Source: Paraconiothyrium sp. Pb-2020
Taxonomy: Eukaryota; Ascomycota; Dothideomycetes; Pleosporales; Didymosphaeriaceae
Direction of reading: 5' to 3'
Length of the DNA: 64,000 nt
Assembly: GCA_022419385.1 (NCBI GenBank)
Contig: JAJUBI010000005.1
Span: forward strand, 1,116,001-1,180,000
Part shown: piece after piece, positions 11,086 through 20,128 of the stretch
Numbering within the stretch: position 1 is the first letter of the stretch
Layout of the letters: each line of letters opens with the position of its first letter
Notes under the pieces: generated by a model
What the model saw: the letters and a program-made list of their open reading frames with translations, nothing else
What the model was told of the DNA's origin: nothing
Databases searched by the model: none
Made by a program: the position numbers and the translations under genes

Positions 11086-12744
11086 CAAGGCAAAAGTAAG
11101 GATCTTGATTAGAAGAGTTGTGGCGTTGACCTGGTCGAACTTCCGTGTATATATCTCTTTCTGTTGGGTATTGGTAGGGAGATCAACGCTTTACGGAGTA
11201 CTCGATGCGTATGCGTATGGTAGTCTAAGATCAGGAGAAGGTCTTGTAAAGTGTGGCGCATACTCGCCGGTGTGAACAATGTCACGCAAAGTTGAATCAT
11301 GGGTCGTGTTCGAGCTTTCCCCGCCTGAAACTAACAGTTAGTTTAGTCGTGGTCGCATTTGTTTCGATACCTTCTAAATTGCACTCTCTTAAAAGAGCGG
11401 ACGTGGTAACATTTTGTCACCCAGCACAAGCTTCCGGTTCACGCCAGCAAGCTCGTTCTAAACACTTTGCTCATATCGTTCCCCCTCGTTCTACGACTGG
11501 AATTATGAGAGAGATCATTGTATCTGTGAGAGCCTTTCGATACAACCAATCGAGTGAGCAAAGGAGCTGTGTCGCATGCGATTAAGGTGGGCGAGAGAGC
11601 AGGCGCAGGTGCAGATGCGTTTTGCCCAGCAGTACCATCCCGATATATTGGCAATGGAATGACTGCCACTTCGCACACGCAACGCCCGGTTTCGGGACGC
11701 GCTCTGGTAGATGAAGTTGACAGCGGAACGTTGTTTGGTGATGGGCCGCGGGAGGTTGAGGTTGTACCGTATGGTAGGTGATGGAGCACGGGACACATAT
11801 AATGGATGAGTATCGATTGGTGTAGGAGCTACGGCCATCCCGGGTACTATATAGTCCGGCGCCTGCGTGCATGGCACCTTCCAGCCATATCAGGAGGTAG
11901 CAAGGAGCCGCTGCACGCAAATCGAACTCCTCTGTAATTGGCTGCAAAATCGTCGGCCGTCACGTGTGCGATGCATTTACCTGAAATATTGAGGTACAAG
12001 TGATCGCTATCCTTGCCTAAACCTACGGGCACCCTCACCATTTGATTAATGAAATCCACTTTCAAAAGTCGCTCGATATCTCGATTTTGGGTGACCCAAG
12101 CGCATCTCCACTGTTATTGATATTCGTGTTCATCCTTGTTCATTGGTTCTGCAAACGGGTGTCCCCTCTTCTGAAAGCTTCCTTCTCGTGCGTATACTCA
12201 AGTGTTGGATGTTATGCCCTGCAAAACAACATGCTGGAACGGTGGAGTAGTCCTTAAAGTCTAGAAGAGGCTAAGAAACTGAAGATCTCTAGCGGGGGAA
12301 CAAGCTTGGCGTCAGCAGCCGTGAGTGCCACAATACGAGTTGCTCCTATTCAGTAACAAGTACGGATTTTGTAGGATTCGCAAGCAAGTAGGTAGCACGA
12401 AGCTGCTATAGCTAATCTTGTATGGGAAGGTCAAACAGTACCCTAACACTTGTAGGACCTTGATCCCAGGCATGCATGTGCTGATCTTCAAACCACGAGG
12501 AGTGCAACGTATATTCTCAAATATGATTGGGCTGTGATAGGTTTCAAGGCTGCTTCATGGTCTTCTATACCCCGATGCTAAAACGCATAAGTATCGAGGT
12601 ATCCGAGTCCATAGTTTCTAGATACACTCTTGCAACTCATTGCTACACTACAAAAGCATTTTGTTAGCACCCAGTCTCTGAAAAGCTTCTAGCTTTGACT
12701 AATTCGACATTGATTTGTCTCGTACAGCTTTGCTCAGGATCACT
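11086..12744. other. Intergenic, gene-poor
   Basis: A 1.66-kb stretch between two predicted secreted-protein genes. Overlapping open frames at 11254-11947 occur on both strands but show no domain, no splice logic and no bias toward one frame. I see no repeat with clear termini. Confidence 0.45.
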
Positions 12745-13062
12745 ATGCGCTACTTTCCTCTTTTATCCCTTGCTCTGCTCCCAACCCTGGTACTAGCCGG
12801 CACCATTTCCTTCGCCTCCAACACCGAATGCGAGGGCGGGACCGAACAGACAGTCGCCAGCAACACATGTACAGAGGCGCCTGCCGGATTAGGTGGCTCC
12901 TTCTTGGTCACTGACATGGGTGGTTGCGACACGATTGGCTTCTACGACGCCGCCGATTGCAGCTCGAACAGTGGACAGGCGTACTATAGCGAGACCGATA
13001 TTCTCAAGTTTTGTCTTGCACCGAAGTACTCATTCACTCACTACGAGTTTTCAGTCTGTTAA
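12745..13062 (+). CDS. Small secreted cysteine-containing protein (candidate effector)
   Basis: A single-exon gene of 105 residues. I use the ATG at 12745 rather than the in-frame ATG at 12715 because MRYFPLLSLALLPTLVLAG is then a clean signal peptide with a cleavage site after Ala-Gly. The mature part of about 86 residues holds six cysteines, in contexts TEC, NTC, GGC, ADC, KFC and SVC. It is acidic and rich in Gly, Ser and Thr, and ends directly at the last cysteine. An even number of cysteines after a signal peptide is the usual outline of apoplastic fungal proteins. I recognise no named family. Neighbours are another secreted protein and an amidase across gene-poor DNA. An unseen downstream exon cannot be excluded because the stop follows the last Cys. 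Confidence 0.68.
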   Translation: MRYFPLLSLALLPTLVLAGTISFASNTECEGGTEQTVASNTCTEAPAGLGGSFLVTDMGGCDTIGFYDAADCSSNSGQAYYSETDILKFCLAPKYSFTHYEFSVC

Positions 13063-13732
13063 GAGAGGTCCGCTTCGAAGTGGAATAGGCGGATATGTGG
13101 GGGCGGGAAAACCCAGGATGGGTGATTGAAAAGCGCAGTTCCTAGTCTGCAGGAAGTTGGAATCGTCGCGAGAAGATCATTGCGGAGAGCCATACCTCGA
13201 TGTTCCGCAGCCAGCCTACCAGACCGTTCAGAGATATACCACTCTCGTTTAAGTCCAAGCGTACATAGATGAACCCCAGATCAACTCCCTTATCTCCCGA
13301 AGTTGGAAAAAGCTTCGCACGTAATCTCCCAAGCAATTGAAAAGTGCACAAGGAGCAGATTCGTGCGGCTGCTCGTACTTGAAAAGACTTAGACGCTATC
13401 TCTTAGACCTTCGCATACGATCCTTGAGCACGTTTCGTGACCTTACCGGATGAACCAGGGTCTGTATTAAAAGGGATTTGTGTATTACGTCAGTTGTATT
13501 GGAAGAAGACATACATCAGAGTCTCATTATTCATGCTCACAGAGGAAACAAATCCTGAGAACATTGCGTGTTCGGTGGCCTATGTATGCTTTTCCAACGA
13601 ACATCCCATATACCCCTGAAAATGCAGTAAGTGGATATCATATGCTCCCAAACCCACCCAAGACGCCATGTTCCACGATAAAAACAGCCTAAACCTCAAA
13701 AAGGCTGATCGCCAAAAAGGGAAAGAGTGTCC
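13063..13732. other. Intergenic
   Basis: About 670 bp between the stop of the small secreted protein and the stop of the amidase gene (convergent). Nothing recognisable. Confidence 0.45.
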
Positions 13733-15783
13733 TCATCTCGAACTCGCATTCGAGCTCCCCTCCAAACTCCTGGCTTTGCTGTAATCTTCCTCTCCCTCCA
13801 ACCCCCTAAACGCCATCCTCCCATTTCCCCTCAGCACCTCACAGACCATCTCAGCACTAACTTCATATCCGCTTTTCTTCCACCTCCTGTTCAGCCACGC
13901 AGATAGCGCATCCGCACTACATCCCCACCTTCTCTCATCCCATGCCCTTAGAATGACCTCCACGATGCCAGCATCGATGCCTGGCTCTGTTGCGGATTGC
14001 AATGGGACAGAGGAGAGAGGTAGTGGTAGCGCACGAGGGGGGAAGGTGGATTCGTAAGCGGTGAGGAAGTGTAGAAGGGTGTGTTCGGTGTGTGGTGGGG
14101 ATGTCAGAGTCAGACCGAAGGGCTGGCCGTTTAATTTGAGGGCGGAGAGGGGGCAGGCGGCTGTTGGGTAGGATGCTGCTGCTGAAAGTGTTGACAATGC
14201 GGAATCTCCTGGTGCAATAAGAATATCGAGCTGATGCTGGTTGAAAAGGTAGTCGAGGCCGTCGCGGCCGCCGGCTGTAAGCAGATGCGTACGAAGGTGG
14301 TTTAGATGTTCTTTGGGCGTGTGCGATTGGAGTGCGGAGAGGAGGTCGTTTTGGTGGGGGCAGTTCGGCGGGAGAGTGAGTTCGGGGTGCTCAGTATTGA
14401 AATTTATGATCTCGGCGAGAGAGTGTACTTTGGTCGTCTTGAACTGCCGTATGAACTCTGTGAGGCATTCTTTGAACTCAGAGTATACGATGGGCTCGAA
14501 GGCATTCGCACCCTCATAGTTCAAGGACGATTGAGAAGGGATGTCCACGGGGTATACGATATCGACGCCCATTTCGATGAGGGATTGGACGACCATGTCG
14601 TATTTCTGCAGCATGAAGCGCTCAGCATCGGAGTTGATGCGGCCGCTTTTGCGCCAGGAGGTCCAGATCGTAGGTTCGGTGAAGCCGATGCGGAGGCCAG
14701 CAAAGTCGGAGCGAATCTTGTAGGTGGGTTTTTGGGCACCGAATTTCGTTTCTTTGCCGGTTGGAGAGAGAAGGACGTCCATAAGGGCGACCAGGTCTTT
14801 TGCTGATTTTGCCTGCAGTCGGATCAGTCAGTGTACATATGAAACAGCAAGAGATGGTGCATACCATTCCACCAGCTGAGTCGAAGCTCTTGCTGAGCGA
14901 AAAAATGCCGTCCATTGGGACTTCACCGATCGTAGGTTTCAGTGCGTACAGCCCAGCGCGGTTCGCAGGTGTGATCAGAGAGCCGAGTGTATCTGTTCCA
15001 ATAGCAAGAGCACTAAACCCCGACGCCACGCTCACGGCTGATCCTGTAGATGAACCTCCAGGCGCGGAAAGTTCCCAATGTAGCTTCTTCTTCGCAATAT
15101 GCCTTGCCACATACGGTGACTGGCACTGACCTCCCACAGATGACCATCCAGGCGGCATAGATGGGTTTTTCAAACCACAGAACTCGGTAAGATTCGATTT
15201 CCCTAATATGATGAGGCCTCTTCGGATCAAGCGGTCGACGATGGTCGCGTTCCTCTTTGGTATGCATCCCACGAAAGCATACGAGCCTATTCCGCATATG
15301 TCAATTGTTTGAAGCCTTAATGTTGGAAAAGCAACTGGACGTACCAACAGTAGTATCCATACCCAAGTTCGCATCGGTCATGATATTGTCCTTCAATACA
15401 ATCGGAATCCCATGTAACGGTCCCCTCCTCTTCCCCCGACTTCTTTCATCATCTAGTCTTCTCGCAATGCGTACCAACTCATGTCTCGGCGCCACACTTA
15501 TCAATGCCCTAAGCTGCCTCCCCCTGCGATTATGATGTTCGATCTGATGCAAATAAGCCTCCACGATTTCTACGCTGGTGATGGCGCCTGCGTTCAACAT
15601 CTCCGCTAGCTCAAAGGCCGATGCGACCAGTGGGTCGAAGTCTGATTGGAGAGACGCATCGCTACCGGAGGATGTGAAGGAGGCTTTGCGCGCAGCGTGG
15701 ACGTGAATGGTTTGGAGCAGCTCGGGGGGTAGTTCAGGCTCGAAGGCAGATGGTGTGAAAGCGGCCTTCAGGGACTTCCACAT
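13733..15783 (-). CDS. Amidase-signature family hydrolase
   Basis: Predicted exons 15783-15345, 15286-14865 and 14812-13733 (minus) give 646 residues. The amidase-signature Ser-Ser-Lys triad is visible: Lys131 in GIPIVLKDNI, the cis-Ser at 225 in APGGSSTGSA, and the nucleophile Ser249 in GTDTLGSLITPA. The 24-residue spacing between the two serines equals that in mammalian fatty-acid amide hydrolase. Splicing restores the family motif GMDTTVGSYAFVG over the first intron and SAGGMAKSAKDL over the second. Members hydrolyse carboxamides, fatty-acid amides, urea derivatives or aryl amides, and the substrate here cannot be read off. No signal peptide or membrane anchor is seen, so it is probably cytosolic. 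It is longer than most fungal amidases (about 550) because of a variable N-terminus and a C-terminal extension ending in Ser-rich sequence. It stands alone, with no transporter or regulator adjacent. Confidence 0.9.
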
Positions 15784-16760
15784 GGTCTATCTGGAGCGAC
15801 GGGATCGTCACCGCGGCTATAGGAAGCGAGAGTCGCCCAAGTGTAATCTGCAATTCGCGAGGTTGCTCAACAATCGATCGCTCACTTCCAAAACTAGACG
15901 TTTGAAGAAAGGTAAAAAGAACGTGACGAAGACAACAGGATCTGCCAGCACGCTCGCCCACCCCGCGAGAGCCAGCCCGCATCCTCATAAATGCTGCCCT
16001 TGCCTGGGGTCACGATTCGCACGCGTGAGCACAGCGGTTCCCCAGGTTGGGGTCCTGCCTACCGCTAGCCGATGGCGGTTACACTCGTATCCTTCCAGAA
16101 GACGCTTTCGCCAATTGCGAGTCAGAGCCGAGCCTTTTCTTGGGCGCAACATGGTTTGCATCCTTGTCCGAGGGCTGTTTACCCGGCACGCAGGGCCGCA
16201 CGGAGCATCGCTTGTGATTGCTGGGAAAAGCGGCACCTAGCATCCTTGTTGCAGGTGCGTGAGAATGAGTGCTGCGAGATCGAAGATGTAAGGAAGTGTA
16301 GTCCTTTGCTCCATCTTGGCGGCCGGCTGTTCAGCTTTGCTTTCCAGACGATCGCAGAGGTTTGCTTTACCCTCCTTTGGCATCCGCAAATAGCAGAAAC
16401 ATCGAGCTAACACCCGACAAGCCACAGCCCGGGACTCTGTCATGATCCCAGCCTGGATTCAGGTTCTCCAATTTTACCGAAAGCTATGGCAATCCGCATG
16501 TATCCGCATGGCTAAGATCAGCACCATGATATCTCGACCTTATCCTCCCAGCAGGCTCCTGCGTATTTTAACATGCGACATATAAAGCCTCCGCGGCGTG
16601 GTAAACGCGTCAAACCTAGGGTATCGCAATCTCTGGTCAGAAAAATGCTAGAAGGATGCGAGGTCAGATGGCTCGCTCGCTAGCATAGCGTGCGTCGTAT
16701 AGAAGGGTATACGGACCGGCGAAGACGCGCGCCATCCCACCCGCTCCATCCAGCCTCCGT
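15784..16760. other. Intergenic, gene-poor, left of the transposon
   Basis: About 980 bp upstream of the amidase start. It should contain the amidase promoter. Frames such as 15707-16240 (+) overlap the amidase 5' end on the other strand and are shadows. Nothing else is recognisable. Confidence 0.45.
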
Positions 16761-16768
16761 ATCATCAC
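16761..16768. repeat. Left target-site duplication
   Basis: ATCATCAC, identical to 17059-17066, immediately outside the left terminal inverted repeat of the hAT-type element. Confidence 0.9.
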
Positions 16769-17058
16769 TAGGGATGTGCCTTGACGATACCGTTTTCGTA
16801 TTACGCCGTATTACCGTCGTATTTTCCTGTATCAAAATTCTGATACCGTATCACAATCGGTCACGTAGCTCAGATACATGCTGCCGAAGAATGATTATTG
16901 GCTTCTCGCTTAAGGGGGGAAGTTTAAGCCTATATATAGCTTAAATTAGCAAAATCTTGATGACAAATCTCATACAAGATTATCCCGTATATACGGTATA
17001 ATACGTGATACGGGATTTACAAGGATGAAAAAAATGATCCCGTATCGGCACATCCCTA
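16769..17058. mobile_element. hAT-type MITE (non-autonomous DNA transposon), 290 bp
   Basis: The element begins TAGGGATGTGCC (16769-16780) and ends GGCACATCCCTA (17047-17058), a perfect 12-bp terminal inverted repeat. It is flanked on both sides by the 8-bp direct repeat ATCATCAC (16761-16768 and 17059-17066), a target-site duplication. An 8-bp duplication and ends of TAGGG type are diagnostic for the hAT superfamily. The interior is AT-rich, too short for a transposase, and shows subterminal motifs: CGTATTA/CGTATTT at 16797, 16807 and 16818, GATACC/GATACGG copies near both ends, and an inner hairpin TCCCGTAT/ATACGGGA (16983-16990 with 17008-17015). It must have been mobilised in trans by a full hAT element elsewhere in the genome. 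The intact ends and unmutated duplication suggest a fairly recent insertion. No gene is interrupted. Confidence 0.9.
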
Positions 17059-17066
17059 ATCATCAC
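17059..17066. repeat. Right target-site duplication
   Basis: ATCATCAC, identical to 16761-16768, immediately outside the right terminal inverted repeat of the hAT-type element. Confidence 0.9.
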
Positions 17067-18028
17067 GCATCCGCCGATAGATGCGAAGAGTGTAATTCTC
17101 CCGCTGCTGATCTCTGCGTGTCGTGTCTCGGTTGTGATGTTCTGGAAGTCTTCCCGGCACTTCGAGCACCCAATCAAGCAACGTTCGCGTTTTCGAAGCC
17201 GCCTGCCCAACATCCCTGTCCCCATCATAGCAATCAATCCTCATATGAATTTCCCCGCGTTGAAGTGGGCGGCCAGCAATGACGCCACGAAGTTTTATAT
17301 TGCCGCCCAGCTGCCATTGATAGTAGAGATTCAGAGATATTACGCATCCCAGCGGCACATCCAACGGGCTCATCAACTGACCTGTTCTTTTCTACCGCGA
17401 ACCTGGGATGCTACGATGCAGCCGGTGGGAGTGCGAAGTGCCGAGCGTGCACTGGGGAATAGATTAAACAGGCATTTTAATGCAGAGCGGAGGATAAGGC
17501 GGGATGAGCGAGCAGACTTCAAGAACGCCGCTTGACATCTCTTCGCCATACGCAGCAGATCATTGTGGTTGAGGTGGAAAAGGTAACGTGGAGATGTTCA
17601 TATGAGAAGCAGCTCGCTTCCGCCACTTTTCTGCATGGAAGGCCGTAGATCACAAAATAGTTACCGGCTCTAGACCCATTCGCCTAATGAGGATAGCTTG
17701 ACTGGTGGGAAAACGGCAGAGACATGTAAGAAGTGAGATTGTTATCGCGCAAAGTAACGCGCATGCTCCTACTGGAGGAGGAAGTGGCATGTGTTTTACG
17801 GAAAGGTATCTCGAATTTGTTGTGTAAGAAATGTGCCGCCCTCTCTGCACTCGGTCTCCTGGATATCCTTGTAATCAAGTAATAGGACTATCTCTTTGCC
17901 ACACGTGATACGGAAAATGCTAACTGTGAGCTATTGTTGCACGTTCGGAAAGTGACCCGCCTTCGTAGGGGATGTTTTACTCTATACAAGGGATGTCTCA
18001 CAGCCGAGTGGTAATTCCGTACACTAGT
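17067..18028. other. Intergenic, right of the transposon
   Basis: About 960 bp between the MITE and the VPS17 stop. Short frames at 17134-17535 (+) and 17056-17376 (-) run into the transposon or lack domains. I see no gene. Confidence 0.45.
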
Positions 18029-19900
18029 TTAGAACGTAGTCGTCGCTAACCTGCTAGCCGCGTTCTTTGCATCGATACGATCATCGTCATCGTCGGCGCC
18101 AGCCTTGCTAGTCGCACGCTTTCGTCCAGTGGTCCCTTCCTCTTCGCCTTCTTCATCCTCTTCTTGCACACCAGGAACGGCAGGGAAGCTACCGCTCATG
18201 CTTCGGTTGAGTCCATCACCTGGCCGCCTTGGTACTCCAGACCAAGCATCGCCCTTCGGCCCTTGAGAACTCGCCATGGATGCACGACGCACTGCCGGAT
18301 GTGCCTCGCGACCCAGACGGGAAAGTCCACCGCTGTTGTCTATCGCTCTGATGTCAGGCCTCACGGACTCTAGTGTAGCGAGTGTGCGACGTTCTGCTTC
18401 TATTTGACGCACGACGTACTCCCGGATCGCATATCGCATGTCGGCTGCAGTTCGGTCGAACCATTTCCGCTGCTCTTGGAGGAGGTTCGCTGTTACTCGC
18501 TGGGATTTTTGAAGAAGATATTGCTCGTGACTGCGGGCTTCTTCCAATGCAGTGATAGCCTCATCGACCTTGTCCCTCTTCACGCTTGAGCTTGCTTTCA
18601 AGCGGTCTGCTGCCGACATCTTCGATTTGGTTGAAGCTTGTGCCTGCAACAATTCTCGCAGGAGAATGTGTCGGTTCGTTAGAGTTTCCTTGACAATGAA
18701 GGCATCGCTGCTGTGGTACTGGAGAGGGTCGCCCAGTGTCGTTGCCTCGGCTGTTCCTTGAGCAGCATGAAAGTCGCCCGTAGCCTGGATGACTTTCCCT
18801 AGTTTTCTGTATGCCAGCCCGAGACCAGTATGGGTTTCTTGTACATGCATTGCTGCCAACTTCTGCCCTAGATCGGACTCGGCAACGCCAAGATCTGATG
18901 CTTCATGTCAGCGCAGCATATACTGCAGTCGAAATAACCTACTTCTTCTAGACTTGACAACCTTTTCAACTTTCTGCTCCGTGTCCATGGTGCCCAAGTA
19001 GAAAGCCTTTACAATCGGACGCGCAGCAGCGAGCTCAGGCGTGTCGTCTGGCGGGGGTGCAAACTGCTTGATCACTTTCCGGCGAACACCAGTCGCCGGT
19101 TGTTTCCTCCGAACGACTGGGCTGTATCCAAAATCGCTTTCCACGAAAAAAACCATCTCTTCGTCTCGTATCAGCACCTCGTTGCTACATACCACGTTCA
19201 ACCATCGCTGTATTGATGCCTTGACGCGCGCTTCGTCTTCGTCGGTTCCTGCGCCAGCAGCTGTAGTTGCAGGCGGCACTGCAGGTACCATAGCTTCCGG
19301 ACATGCCGATATCAGATGCTCTCCAAGCTTTACGAATTCTGAGTGCAGTCGTCGAACATCACGGAACTGGGTCGTGCGGAATTTAGGAAGGTTTGTCTTG
19401 GAAATATTAGTACGTCATTTAAGAGAATTTGGTAGGTTCCACGAATCTTTGAACCGTGAATAACATACGTATACATCGAATCGAAGGATTGGGTCCTTCT
19501 TGCCGGTGCGCTCTAGGCCTGTTACTTTTGCTTGAAGCTTATATTGGGTCTGCGGCCTCTGCTGGCGGTTGCCGTGGTAGCGCTGCGGTTGGTTATGTCC
19601 TTGTTGGCCCTGCGCCGGAGCATGTTGTTGCTGCTGCGCTGCCTGGCTATCTTGCCTGGGGTCTTGCGATTGAGGTCGAGCCGGGTCGCCATTCTCAGAC
19701 GCCGTGTTTGGCCTGTTCTGATCGCCTATATATCCATAGTTCTCCGAATCCTGGCCATAGGGCGAAGCTTGCGGCGGGAGTGGAGAGGAGGGGATGTCGC
19801 TGGTGGGAGGCTGGCCAAAGCTCGTCCTGTTGTGCTGCGGGGAGGACGCCCATGGATCGCCTCCGGCTGGGTGGTCGGGGTCATGCGCAGAGTAATCCAT
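18029..19900 (-). CDS. VPS17: Vps17, PX-BAR sorting nexin of the retromer
   Basis: Predicted exons 19900-19469, 19396-18943 and 18894-18029 (minus) encode 583 residues. The first 115 residues are a Gln/Pro/Ser-rich disordered arm. A PX domain follows from about 118 (YKLQAKVTGLERTGKKDPI, then across the first intron YTNLPKFRTTQFRDVRRLHS) to about 245. The C-terminal BAR region runs from about 290 to 500 with long amphipathic helices (ESDLGQKLAAMHVQET, HSSDAFIVKETLTNRH, EEARSHEQYLLQKSQRV). An acidic, Ser-rich tail ends in ATTTF. Vps17 pairs with Vps5 in the membrane-bending half of the endosomal retromer that recycles Vps10-type receptors to the Golgi. The PX pocket lacks an obvious RRY motif, as is usual for Vps17. 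The three-exon model has introns of 72 and 48 bp. It shares a 228-bp divergent promoter with MEF2. Confidence 0.9.
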
Positions 19901-20128
19901 GGCGACGACAGCAATTGAAACTGGAGGCAGAGGGCAGACGTGCTGACAAGTGGACGTGGTGGTCGTCTGCTACTACTCCGGCGACCAGCTTGGCTCGCTT
20001 GTCGCGATGGGGAAAGCGCGCGTCATTCTTCCGCAGTCACGTGTGGCACGCTCCACCTGGGCACCTGCGGACCTGGGCAACATCTATACCTCTCATCCGC
20101 ATCAACTGCAGTCTGCATAGCATTGGGT
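19901..20128. promoter_or_regulatory. Short divergent promoter, VPS17 / MEF2
   Basis: Only 228 bp separate the two start codons, so both promoters overlap or share elements. The region includes TCACGTG (an E-box-like CACGTG core) near 20037-20043 and a CAGGTGCCC-type complement nearby in CACCTGGGCACCTG. Co-regulation is possible but unproven. Confidence 0.5.

Noticed and set aside
11254..11947. Overlapping 100-120 codon frames on both strands
   Set aside because: No domain, no consistent frame and no signal sequence. This is expected by chance in GC-balanced intergenic DNA.
16769..17058. Repeat-induced point mutation in the AT-rich transposon interior
   Set aside because: The interior is AT-rich, but with one copy I cannot tell C-to-T mutation from original composition, and the terminal repeats are undamaged.
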